Positions 29,465-39,400 of a stretch of DNA of 64,000 nucleotides are shown here, piece by piece. The position numbers were made by a program, and so were the translations under genes. Within the stretch, counting starts at the first letter, position 1, and every line of letters starts with the position of its first letter. The notes below the pieces were generated by a model. That model did not search any database and was not told the DNA's origin. It saw only the letters and a list, made by a program, of their open reading frames with translations. Source of the DNA: Petasospora fabianii (lineage: Eukaryota > Ascomycota > Saccharomycetes > Phaffomycetales > Wickerhamomycetaceae); the NCBI GenBank assembly GCA_022641835.1, contig CP048726.1, positions 1 to 64,000 of the forward strand, read 5' to 3'.

Positions 29465-30604
29465 ATGGAGAAGAGCTCCGATGATGACAGGAGCCAAAAC
29501 CCGTCCCCATGTTGCAGCTGCCAACCTTGCGGAGACACGGAGCACATGTTGGTAATTTATGCTTCTAATTTGACATCGACGTCACTGGTGATGTTCCTGT
29601 CGATTTTGACGCTTTTGCTGTCGACCGTGAGTGCATACACCGAGCTTCTGCACCCGGATCTTGTCAGACTGAAGAGCACCGGTGTCGGTGCCAGACTATC
29701 ACTTGACCCCACAGACAAGAACAATCATCTATTCCATTTCAACAGAACACGAGTTCCCGGAACAGAGGGCTCACTTTACGCGAGAGAATACATCAAATCA
29801 CACTTCGCCCAGATCTCGGAGAAAACGGGCGCACAATGGCATGTCGAGGAGGACGTGTTTGAAGAGAGGGGGTTCAACTTCTCCAACATCGTCGCCACCA
29901 TCGCCCCTGATGGGGTCAGAACACCACAGTATCTTGTATTATCGGTCCACTATGACTCCAAGATAGTGCCAGAGGGATTTATTGGTGCCATAGACTCAGC
30001 TGTCTCATGTGGCATTCTCCTCGATCTTGCAGAGACGATATCGCCCTCCCTCGCTGCTGCCTTCAGTGATGAAGACCTGGAGATTGATATGGGACTCAAG
30101 ATTATATTCTTCGATGGTGAGGAGGCCATAGAGACCTGGACAGATGAGGATTCGATATACGGGGCCAGACATTTGCATTCACAATGGAAGGCTCAGAAGA
30201 AGCTCGGATCCGTAGATCTACTAGTGCTACTTGATCTTCTCGGGGCTACTGACAATAACTACATTCCAAGCTACTTCCCACAAAGTCAGACTGCATATGC
30301 AGAACTGTCAACATTGGAAAGACGTTTAGCACAGGTGTTCCCTGAGTTGATTCATTCGGGTAACATGTTCCTAGCAGAGCCATCATACACGTTCGAAAGA
30401 GAATATTTCGGTACTATTGGAGACGACCACCTGCCATTTTTGCATTCAGGTGTTCCTGTCCTACACATGATCACACATAGGTTCCCGCAAGTGTGGCACA
30501 CCATCAACGACGACTTCCTCCACGTGGACATCGTGGCAATCCGTCACTGGTGCGTGCTCTTCACGGCCTTCACGCTGGAATATCTAGACGTCTCCCCCGT
30601 GTGA
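29465..30604 (+). CDS. Glutaminyl-peptide cyclotransferase (M28 family)
   Basis: A 379-residue protein of the zinc-dependent glutaminyl cyclase type, related to yeast YFR018C. It converts N-terminal Gln (or Glu) of peptides to pyroglutamate in the secretory pathway. A hydrophobic segment at about 38-57 probably serves as signal anchor or internal signal peptide after a Cys-containing N-terminus. Zinc ligands can be placed at Asp177 (in GAIDSA), Glu220 (in FFDGEEA, with Glu219 as general acid/base) and His345 (in VWHTINDD). The family context is firm. The N-terminal 27 residues before the second Met are less certain, and a start at Met28 would give a simpler signal sequence. Confidence 0.85.
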   Translation: MEKSSDDDRSQNPSPCCSCQPCGDTEHMLVIYASNLTSTSLVMFLSILTLLLSTVSAYTELLHPDLVRLKSTGVGARLSLDPTDKNNHLFHFNRTRVPGTEGSLYAREYIKSHFAQISEKTGAQWHVEEDVFEERGFNFSNIVATIAPDGVRTPQYLVLSVHYDSKIVPEGFIGAIDSAVSCGILLDLAETISPSLAAAFSDEDLEIDMGLKIIFFDGEEAIETWTDEDSIYGARHLHSQWKAQKKLGSVDLLVLLDLLGATDNNYIPSYFPQSQTAYAELSTLERRLAQVFPELIHSGNMFLAEPSYTFEREYFGTIGDDHLPFLHSGVPVLHMITHRFPQVWHTINDDFLHVDIVAIRHWCVLFTAFTLEYLDVSPV

Positions 30605-31126
30605 CCCTCTCCGCCATTTGTGTGTCTGTATTAAAGTTCACCGTTCCACACTTTCCACCTGCCATCCCTCCCCACATATTTGTAGAACTCGTAAAATTCT
30701 ATCTTCTAGACTTGTTCCCCTACTCCCTCCTGAGAATCCCCGAGACCCCCGAGAGCCCCGATCTCCGCTTATCTCACCCGCGCCCCCAGACTCGGTTGGT
30801 TTGCCGCAAGAAATATAATTGGGGGGACCAACTAGTCTCGTGGGCTTGTCGAGAACTACAACACCTCCATCAACCAGCAGCGCCCAGTTGTCCACGTCTT
30901 TACCACACAGTCGGACTCAATCGATTGTCTTCTCAGGCGCTTCTCTCATTGTCTTTTGAGTAGAAGCTGGCTCTCCCATCAACATACATTCCTCGCCACC
31001 CACAGCAATCTCCTATCAGCCTCCCCCGGACCCTGCCAATCAGCTAATTAGCCAATTAGCCAATTAATCAACTAGCTAAGTACTCACATACGCACAAACA
31101 CATAAACGCACAAAACTCCTTTCACA
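30605..31126. promoter_or_regulatory. ADP1 promoter region
   Basis: 522 bp upstream of ADP1. It includes C-rich blocks near 30730-30790, a C/T-rich stretch and a short AT-rich repeat cluster with three CCAAT boxes close to the ATG. No independent gene seen. Confidence 0.5.
31036..31064 (+). promoter_or_regulatory. Three CCAAT boxes upstream of ADP1
   Basis: CCAAT occurs at 31036-31040, 31052-31056 and 31060-31064. The last two are part of a TTAGCCAA short repeat. CCAAT is the core for the HAP2/3/5 complex. The distance to the ATG (62-91 bp) is short, so some or all may be transcribed. Confidence 0.4.
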
Positions 31127-34100
31127 ATGAGGCCTCTGCTCGGCTGTCTCGCTGCACTGGCGACGTTGACTGCAGTCTCAGCCCAGTCGTCCCTTGAGGA
31201 CCAGGACTCACTTTATGGCTCCATACCGAACGAGTACCACAACCAGTTCACAGATGAAGACAAATGTCCACCTTGCTTCAATTGTATGCTCCCTGCGTTC
31301 GAATGTAAGCAGTTCTCCAAGTGTAACGAATACAACGGTCAGTGCGAATGTATTGATGGATTCGGTGGTCAGGACTGTGTTGAGCCACTATGTGGATCTC
31401 TCACCAAGGACAATAATAGACCGATCCGAGATGGTGACTCGTGTAAATGTGATGAAGGATGGGGTGGCATCAACTGTAATCTGTGTCAAACAGACTCTGT
31501 CTGTGATCAATTCATGCCTGAGGGAATGCAAGGTACATGTTACAAGAATGGTATGATTGTCAACAAATTCCATCAGATGTGTGATGTCACCAACAAAAAA
31601 ATTGTGGAGATCTTGGATGGCAAGAAGCCACAAGTTACATTCAGTTGTGATAAGAACGATGCCATGTGCAACTTCCAATTCTGGATCGCCGAGAAAGAAA
31701 GTTTCTACTGCGACTTGTCAAAGTGTAACTTTGTTCACAATTTGAAAACGAACAGCTCGGAGTACAAGTGTGAAGAGATCTCATGTAAGTGTATCCCAGG
31801 TCGTATGCTCTGTGGTGAGTCCGGATCGATCGACATTTCAGACTTCCTCACTGAGACAATTACAGGACCAGGTGACTTCTCTTGTGACTTGGAGAAGAAA
31901 AACTGCAGATTCTCTGAACCATCTATGAACGACCTAATCCTCTCCGTCTTTGGTGATAAATTCATCACTTTGCACTGTGACTCTGGTGAATGTGTCCATT
32001 ACTCTGAGATTCCAGGTTATCACATGCCAGGCAAACAGAAACTCTCTTGGAGAACTATAATCACCTCTGCGATTGTATTTGCCCTCGTTTTCATTCTCGT
32101 TGGTATTGCCGGATATTTCATCTCCCAGTCACCACTTTTCAAAACCGGACACATTCAACTCGATGGTGGTGATGATGATGACGACGGAGACGACTCCCTC
32201 CTCAGCTACACACCAACCACATTGTCTTTTGAAAACGTGTCTTACTCTGTCAATGGACGTAAGATCTTGGATAATATCTGTGGTATCGTCAAGCCAAGAG
32301 AAATGCTTGCCATTATGGGTGGTTCAGGTGCTGGTAAGACCACATTGCTCGACATTCTAGCACAAAAGAACAAGAGTGGTACCATCACTGGTGATATCCG
32401 TGTCAATGGAAATGTTGTCTCAAGACATGACTTGAAGAAGATTGTCGGTTTTGTCGATCAGGAAGATTACTTACTGCCAACCCTCACCGTCTACGAGACC
32501 GTCTTGAACAGTGCCTTGCTTAGACTACCACGTACTATGAGCATGCAGAACAAAGAGAAGAGGGTATTTGAGGTATTGAAGCAACTCAGAATTCTACACA
32601 TCAAGGACCGCGTAATTGGGTCTGATTTTGAGCGTGGTATTTCCGGAGGTGAGAAGAGAAGAGTCTCTATTGCCTGTGAGCTTGTCACTTCTCCGCCTAT
32701 TCTCTTCCTCGATGAGCCAACTTCTGGTCTTGACTCCAACAATGCCTCCAATGTCATTGACTGCTTAGTGAGACTATCCAGAGACTACCAAAGAACGTTG
32801 ATCTTTACCATTCATCAACCAAGATCTAACATTGTGTCTCTATTCGACAACTTGGTGCTCCTTGCTAATGGTTCCATGGTATACTCAGGTGAAATGATTC
32901 AGTGTAATGAGTTTTTCTTCAGAAACGGCTACAAATGTCCAAAGGGTTATAACATTGCTGACTACCTGATTGATATCACCTTTGATGAGAAGGTTAAGCG
33001 CTCCAAATCACAGCTAAAGATTGGCGGTGCTGATGAAGAGAATGCCGACTTCGAAGATGAGGATGACATTCATAGACCAAGAAGTTCGAGCAGCACGAGT
33101 GACATTCAACGTGAGTGGGAACATTTTGCGGTTCACAGAGATGAGGCAAGCATTTCCAAGCCAAAGGGTGACGATGCTCAAACCGCCACCGACAAGAAGA
33201 TTTTCGAAATTTTCCAGAGATCATCACTATATGATCTGCTCATTGGTGAAATCGAAAATGCTAAGGTCAATGCCACCGAAATTGTCTTCAAGGGCAACTA
33301 TCATAGAGCCACTTTCCTCTCACAGCTTGCCATCCTTTCATCTCGTTCCTTCAAGAACATTTACAGAAACCCAAAACTATTACTGGGAACATATTGTCTT
33401 TCCTTGTTCATGGGTGTCTTCTGTGGTGTCCTCTACTACAATGTTGATAACGATATTTCTGGCTTCCAAAACAGACTGGGCTTGTTCTTTTTCTTCCTTT
33501 CCTTCTTTGGCTTTTCCACCTTGACTGGTCTTCACTCATTCTCCATGGAGAGAATCATTTTCCTTAAGGAGAGATCGAACAACTATTATCACCCATTGAG
33601 TTACTATCTCAGTAAGATCATATGTGATGTTTTACCACTCCGTGTCTTCCCTCCAATTTTGATGCTCAGTGTTGCTTACCCACTCATTGGTTTGAACTGG
33701 GAGGACAATGCTTTCTTGAAATGCCTTGTCATTCTTATTCTATTCAATTTGGCCGTTGCGGTAGAAATCCTCATCATTGGTATCACAGTGAAGGACTCTG
33801 GTAATGCCACACTGATTGGTGTCTTGACTTTGCTGTTCTCTCTACTCTTCTCGGGCCTCTTTATCAACAGAGACAGTCTTAAGTTCGGTTATTTGCAGTA
33901 TCTCTCCATGTTCCACTATGGATATGAAGCTCTTGCTGTTAATGAGGTCAAAACCTTGACTTTGAGAGAGAAGAAGTTTGGCTTATCTATTGAAATCCCA
34001 GGTGCTACGATCTTGTCCACATTTGGATTCAACATTGCCAATTTGAAACCGGATATGGTCTACCTCTCTTTATGGTTTACGGCCTTTGTTTTGATTGGCT

Positions 34101-34138
34101 ATGCAGCCTTACATTACTACGTTATCGAAAAAAGATAG
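31127..34138 (+). CDS. ADP1: ABCG-type transporter Adp1
   Basis: A 1003-residue protein, close to the 1049 of S. cerevisiae Adp1. A signal peptide (1-19) leads into a cysteine-rich lumenal region with an EGF-like segment (CNEYNGQCECIDGFGG). A membrane segment lies at about 309-330, followed by an Asp-rich linker. The ABC domain has Walker A (GGSGAGKTT, about 398), signature ISGGEKRRVS and Walker B ILFLDEPTSGLDS. A C-terminal block of about six membrane segments (730-1000) completes the half-transporter. The substrate of Adp1 is not established. The large lumenal domain ahead of an ABCG core is the distinctive family feature. ATG at 31127 starts the signal peptide. Confidence 0.95.
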   Translation: MRPLLGCLAALATLTAVSAQSSLEDQDSLYGSIPNEYHNQFTDEDKCPPCFNCMLPAFECKQFSKCNEYNGQCECIDGFGGQDCVEPLCGSLTKDNNRPIRDGDSCKCDEGWGGINCNLCQTDSVCDQFMPEGMQGTCYKNGMIVNKFHQMCDVTNKKIVEILDGKKPQVTFSCDKNDAMCNFQFWIAEKESFYCDLSKCNFVHNLKTNSSEYKCEEISCKCIPGRMLCGESGSIDISDFLTETITGPGDFSCDLEKKNCRFSEPSMNDLILSVFGDKFITLHCDSGECVHYSEIPGYHMPGKQKLSWRTIITSAIVFALVFILVGIAGYFISQSPLFKTGHIQLDGGDDDDDGDDSLLSYTPTTLSFENVSYSVNGRKILDNICGIVKPREMLAIMGGSGAGKTTLLDILAQKNKSGTITGDIRVNGNVVSRHDLKKIVGFVDQEDYLLPTLTVYETVLNSALLRLPRTMSMQNKEKRVFEVLKQLRILHIKDRVIGSDFERGISGGEKRRVSIACELVTSPPILFLDEPTSGLDSNNASNVIDCLVRLSRDYQRTLIFTIHQPRSNIVSLFDNLVLLANGSMVYSGEMIQCNEFFFRNGYKCPKGYNIADYLIDITFDEKVKRSKSQLKIGGADEENADFEDEDDIHRPRSSSSTSDIQREWEHFAVHRDEASISKPKGDDAQTATDKKIFEIFQRSSLYDLLIGEIENAKVNATEIVFKGNYHRATFLSQLAILSSRSFKNIYRNPKLLLGTYCLSLFMGVFCGVLYYNVDNDISGFQNRLGLFFFFLSFFGFSTLTGLHSFSMERIIFLKERSNNYYHPLSYYLSKIICDVLPLRVFPPILMLSVAYPLIGLNWEDNAFLKCLVILILFNLAVAVEILIIGITVKDSGNATLIGVLTLLFSLLFSGLFINRDSLKFGYLQYLSMFHYGYEALAVNEVKTLTLREKKFGLSIEIPGATILSTFGFNIANLKPDMVYLSLWFTAFVLIGYAALHYYVIEKR

Positions 34139-34752
34139 CTGCTTGACTTTCTGCTAAAAGATAATTGTACTTTATAATACACGCATGAAGTTCCTTATTT
34201 CGAATCGTTTCATTAGCTTCTTCTGAAGGATTGTGTTGGGCTCATCTCATCGATAAAAGATGACTTGTCAAAAAAGTAAAAAAAAATAACGACATCTGCA
34301 GGATTCGAACCTGCGCGGGTAAACCCAAAAGATTTCTAATCTTTCGCCTTAACCACTCGGCCAAGATGCCTTTCGTGACGTTCAAAAACTCAGGCTCTAC
34401 TAGGTCGACTAAAAGCCACGCGGCTTGCTTGAAATGTTCGCTCATCTGATAGTTGTTTGCAGAAATCTATCAAAACTTCAGGTATTCATGCTGCTTTCAG
34501 AGGACTTAGCCAGAAAAACATGCTGTTCCCTTCAGTATAGTACATACAATGCCCTTGAGGATAGACTTTGTTGTTCCTATCTTTGGCAGTGCGATCGCGA
34601 AAATGTAAATAGAACGTGTGAAGCAATATGATACATAGAACCAACAAGGTTGTAGAACCACGATAGGTTTATCACCTAGTTCCGGAAGACGCACGATCGT
34701 CTGAAGATTGCCTTCCTTCTCAATTCCGATTTGGCTCCTTGCAGTTCTAAAA
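34139..34752. other. ADP1-ZRG17 spacer with tRNA gene
   Basis: 614 bp containing one tRNA gene on the minus strand and the ZRG17 promoter. The remaining sequence shows no open frame with an ATG that looks coding and no retroelement end next to the tRNA. Confidence 0.5.
34290..34370 (-). tRNA. tRNA-Ser(AGA)
   Basis: An 81-nt intronless class II tRNA. The acceptor stem pairs GGCATCT with AGATGTC, with one G-T pair. The A box is in TGGCCGAGTGG and the B box GGTTCGAATCC. The anticodon stem AAAGA/TCTTT closes the loop TTAGAAA, so the anticodon is AGA. A long variable arm (GGG/CCC) marks a serine tRNA and the discriminator base is G. A T-run on the transcribed strand just past the 3' end (34272-34288 region) is the Pol III terminator. 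Confidence 0.97.
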
Positions 34753-36345
34753 ATGGACGATTACACGTCGGTACCTAAGCCCGTCCTCGACGCGCCTTCA
34801 ACACCTGCCACTCCGACAGAGAAGAGCCGCTCCCGTTTTGACCAATACTATGAACAATCGCCCTCTCAGTCACCGATGATTCAAATTACAGAAGAGGACC
34901 GTCCAGAAGATTCTCCATCGCACTCAGATCTATTTCCACCTTCTTCAGCCCGCACTAATAAGAGAAACAGTACGCACTTCTCTACACCCATGCTATACAG
35001 TTTGGAGAACAACTCATCGTCTTCGCTCTTGATCCCCGGAGGCAATATTCCAGGGAACAGATCATCCACAACCAGCTTGAAGTACGTTCCTCCCATGGCT
35101 CCGATGAGGAATAAGTCGCCCTCTAGATACCGATCGCCGACACGAGATGGATCGCCAAAGAGATATAGATCACCGTCACCGAAGAAACCCTTCAACTTCA
35201 AATCCACAAACCTTGCGGCTCCAACAGCCAGCAGCATGCGACCATCACACAGAAAGGGACACAGATACAAACACTCTTCTGTGTCCATGAACTTGTTCCA
35301 AGAGCCAAAACAACGAGCACCGCTAAAGGTGCCTGTATCTTTCCCCATTCCAACTGCCAAAGAGTTCTTCGGGAGCTGCACTCCAGATCAAAAGCGTAAG
35401 TTCGCATGGTCATGTCTCCATTTGGCCTTGTCATCAGTAATTCTTACCATTGGCTTCTCTTACTCACTGCATACTTTCTCCACACTGAGCCATCTGATCT
35501 TCTACGATGCTCTAGGTTGTACCACTGTTGTGCTCTCAGACATAATGCGTAACTTTGATGTCTACACCCAATCATCCATCATGTTCCCCTTTGGTCTCGG
35601 GAGAATCAAAGTCCTTTTTGAGTTTGCCCTATCTGTATCTCTGGTATTTGTTGGTTGTGATCTGATCAGTCATTTTGCAGAGGAATTCATAATCAGTTTC
35701 TTCGAAGGTGACGTTGACGTCGAGACCGGTGGACACAGCCATCATGGATCGGAATCATCCCCTCATATGAACATGATGGTTTATGAACTTTGTGTTGCTG
35801 CAACTTTACTGACCACTTTCATCTCCTCGAGGCTACATGGTGACTCTGGGTCGGCATCCTCGCGGATCGGTAAGTTGAAGCACACTATAATGAGCAACCC
35901 AACACACTTCATCACATTGATCTTTGCCTCTTACCTTGCATTTCACCCACTCCTCCTATCTCTTGACAGTGATATTGAATTCAACGAAGTCTCGAGCCTG
36001 GCTATTTCTGTCCTCATCATCTACATGGGTTGGAAGGTTGTCAAGCGTCTAGGTTATACTATCTTGCTCAGTGCACCGGGGCTTACCTCCAACAAGAGTG
36101 TCACCAACGAGCTCAAACAAAGAATCATTGATTTGGACGAGTTCAAAAAAGGGTATGGAATTAAAAATCTTGTTGTTTCTCAAGTTCATCTGGAGTTGGT
36201 GATTGTATTGGCCAATATCAGAATGATAGGAGGTACCGATGACGATGAGTTAAACGTTAGGTACAAAATATCAGAAGTTGTGGGTCAGGTTATTGACACA
36301 AGGCATAGGGGCGTCGAGACTACCATTGACATTGATAGAATTTGA
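34753..36345 (+). CDS. ZRG17: Cation diffusion facilitator, Zrg17-like zinc transporter subunit
   Basis: A 530-residue protein. The N-terminal 215 residues are cytosolic and Ser/Pro-rich, with a run of SPxRYRSP repeats (about residues 125-155). A CDF-type membrane domain follows, with about six segments. The diagnostic segment FPFGLGRIKVLFEFALSVSLVFVG lacks the usual Asp-rich zinc site, as expected for Zrg17, which pairs with Msc2 to move zinc into the ER. A short His/Ser loop (GGHSHHGSESSPH) lies between membrane segments. The C-terminal CDF cytosolic domain ends the protein. The start is the ATG after a non-ATG extension. Its stop is 70 bp from that of SRB8, in convergent orientation. Confidence 0.75.
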   Translation: MDDYTSVPKPVLDAPSTPATPTEKSRSRFDQYYEQSPSQSPMIQITEEDRPEDSPSHSDLFPPSSARTNKRNSTHFSTPMLYSLENNSSSSLLIPGGNIPGNRSSTTSLKYVPPMAPMRNKSPSRYRSPTRDGSPKRYRSPSPKKPFNFKSTNLAAPTASSMRPSHRKGHRYKHSSVSMNLFQEPKQRAPLKVPVSFPIPTAKEFFGSCTPDQKRKFAWSCLHLALSSVILTIGFSYSLHTFSTLSHLIFYDALGCTTVVLSDIMRNFDVYTQSSIMFPFGLGRIKVLFEFALSVSLVFVGCDLISHFAEEFIISFFEGDVDVETGGHSHHGSESSPHMNMMVYELCVAATLLTTFISSRLHGDSGSASSRIGKLKHTIMSNPTHFITLIFASYLAFHPLLLSLDSDIEFNEVSSLAISVLIIYMGWKVVKRLGYTILLSAPGLTSNKSVTNELKQRIIDLDEFKKGYGIKNLVVSQVHLELVIVLANIRMIGGTDDDELNVRYKISEVVGQVIDTRHRGVETTIDIDRI

Positions 36346-36415
36346 GCACTTGTCTACGAAGTTTCAGTTTATAAGCATTGAGTTCCGTGCTCATAATATA
36401 TTCGTAAATTAATCA

Positions 36416-39400
36416 TCAAGAGGGGTTGCGTTTCTCCATAGCTGCTTCGAACAGTTGCAGCCCAATAGCTGTATCGTTCATGTTTTCAACAACATTCGAG
36501 TCCTCCACAAGGTCAAAAGGTTTTAGGTGCATCTCGTGATAAGCAGGTGGCATCTTGCTGAGCAAATAGAGATTTTGGGTGATGGAGAAATCGTGAAGGT
36601 TCTGCTTGAGTTGTGAGGTTGATGCATGAGTGTTGTCAGCTGGTGAGATTGCCGGCAGATTCATGATGGACAGAGGAAGTTTAACCATGGTGGACTGGCT
36701 GGAGTTCAATTCGTTGACACTGGCCTTGATAGACAAGATGAGATCGTATAACAAGTTTTTCAGCTGTAGATTCTGAGAGACGATCTTCGTAGACAATAGG
36801 TTCACAAGGTTGTTCAAAAAGCTTTCCTTGATCGTATTTCTCTCGATCACAACGTTAATCAACGATGTCTTGTGAATGATGAGAATCTTCAAGAACAAAG
36901 CAATTGCCGTGTGTAAATCATCGAACGAATTTTCGGTCTGAGAGACAACTCTGATAAGTGACTCAAGTGACACATCAAGTGAGAACAGCATCTCATCTGG
37001 TAGTGGAACAACTTCACAGCCACGGGATAATGTGATCAGTGTGTCAGTCAAAACCTCCAAGCTCACCACCTGATTGTTCTGGACCACCGATGGGAAAGTC
37101 GGTGAACTCAAGAACATGGCCTCGAACTGGTGCAGAAGCTTCGTTTTCAAAGATGCGTCAAGAAGTTCAAACATAGAACCAAAAAACTTCTCTTTATTTG
37201 TAGACTCTGTGATTATCTGCTCCAAAGAGGATAAAAGTTCCTGTGAAGAAGTATTGGAGTTCAATTTGAGCCTCAACAAAACCTGGAAGACCTCAAGATT
37301 GAAACGATCGAGCTTCTTCACCAGATCAGCCAGTTGAGAATAAGAGTTACCAGCCTCATCAGTATCGATTCGATCAGTATTACTAGTGATGGCCCCGATC
37401 AAGAGATCAACAAGTACGTCACGGGAATTTAGGTCCAATGATTCCAACATGGTCACCACCAACGCACGGTCATGCACAAGAATATCGATGAAGCAAGTGA
37501 ACAGCTCAGAACGGTAGTTGTTGGACTTGTTCTCTGGAAGAAGCTTGCTGATGATCTCAGCAGAATCTGATTGAATGGAATCCAGTTTCTGGTCAGACTC
37601 GGCCAATGACTCCTTGAACAGGTTCAAAATTAGACTTGGGCTTTCAACTTTGACTCTGGAGCGGAGAAGTTCAAGCTTCAAATGTTCTGGTGATGTCGTC
37701 TGCGTAAGATCTTTGAACAAGACATCCAGAACAATACCAGTGTGAACGGTTGACCTGAAACCGATAAACATCGTAGCTAACGTTTCCAACTGCAACAAGT
37801 CGGTAACAACGAGGTCAACAAGTGGTTCATGCTTGAACAGCTCAGCGGGGTTGCTGTATGTCTTCTTGATGTAAACAAACAGAGCACGATTGAACTCGGT
37901 AGTATGAAGATCCTTTAAGACGTTGAGCAAAAAGAGAATGGCCGACTTTGATCGTTGTGCCTCGTTATCAGTGAAAAACGCACGAATGAGTACCTGGAAG
38001 CAGTGATTCAAGTTTGACTCTTGAAGCAGTTGATCAGTTTGAAGGGACACTCCTGATTCTAGCAGAGAATTGGTAATTGCCACAGTATCCAGATGGGTTG
38101 ACTTGGCCTTGACAAGACTTTCAGTTTCCTCATACAAGGACTCAGCCAAAGGATCACCTTTCAGTAAGGCAGAAACCTTCTTCAAGCATGTGAGGGAATC
38201 CATCATAATTGCATTGTCCACAAGAAGGCGGCACATGGCATCCCACTGTGTAATGTTTTTAACCACTCTCTTGAAGGTCGTGAAGATGTCACAGATCAAC
38301 AGAACCACTGCTTCTTCTAGAGTTTTACTTTCTAATCCTTTCATAACGAAGGTGAAAAGCCCTCTAAGATCGTGGAGGAATAGTTCAGTCTTAACGATTC
38401 TGTGAAACTCCTTGAATGTCAAAAGTGGAAAAAGATTCTCGTTGGCAAGAAGACCTGATATATATGCGTCGGAGACCTCTAGCTTGAGGCCAACGTCCAA
38501 TCCCTCGAGGTATGACACCTTCTCAGTATCAGTAAAGAAGTCCTCCAATCCATTCAAAAGATTACTGGCAGCCTTCAACTTTTCTTCCGGATTATAACCA
38601 AGCTTGTCTTTCTCGGTTTCAAGATTCTTCAAAATCATCACAGCTTGACTGCTCTTCTGTGGCCTCAAGTTCTTCAATATTGAGGCATGAATCTGCTTCT
38701 CTGTAGCATTGTTTGTCTGGTAAATAAGTCCGGAGCTGATAAGTCTTCTCATATAAGTTGAAACTTTGAATAGTTTCAACCTGCTGAGCTCGTTGAGCAG
38801 CAAAAAGAGATTCTTCAAAACGATCTGTGAGAGAAGATGTGGAACATCAAGGACAAATGACAATATCTCTATCTCCATATCTTTAGAAGAAATCTGTGAT
38901 CCACTCTTCATCTTTTTCAGTACATCAGCAGTGAAGAAGATACGAGAGTAATCGTGACGGTACTTAGTGATGGTCCATCTGAGCATATGGTTGACATTGA
39001 TCCTCCAGTCACCTGTCAACATGGCACCAACAACATCAGAAGTTGTGGTTGTGATCCCCAGTGAATCAAACAATGTGACTATATCCTTATATGATACGTC
39101 CTTATCAAGTGAGTAGTTGATCATGAGTGACTGATTTCTGTAGCTGATAAGTTCAAATCTCTTAGAGATGAGGGGGTCGTTAAGGTTGAGCAATGTCTTG
39201 AGTGTTGGTTCCAGCTGACGCCAGTTGCTCGGCAAGACAAAGTTGTCGACGGATTGGTTGAATGAGTCAACTATTAGAGACTTGAACTGTTGGAGAAGTT
39301 CCTGCTTAGTCTCTTCATTCAGCTTCGAGTCAGTAACGGTGATATCAGCTGATGAGAGCAAACTCTTCATTGTAGAGATATTCTCATATCTGACAATCAA

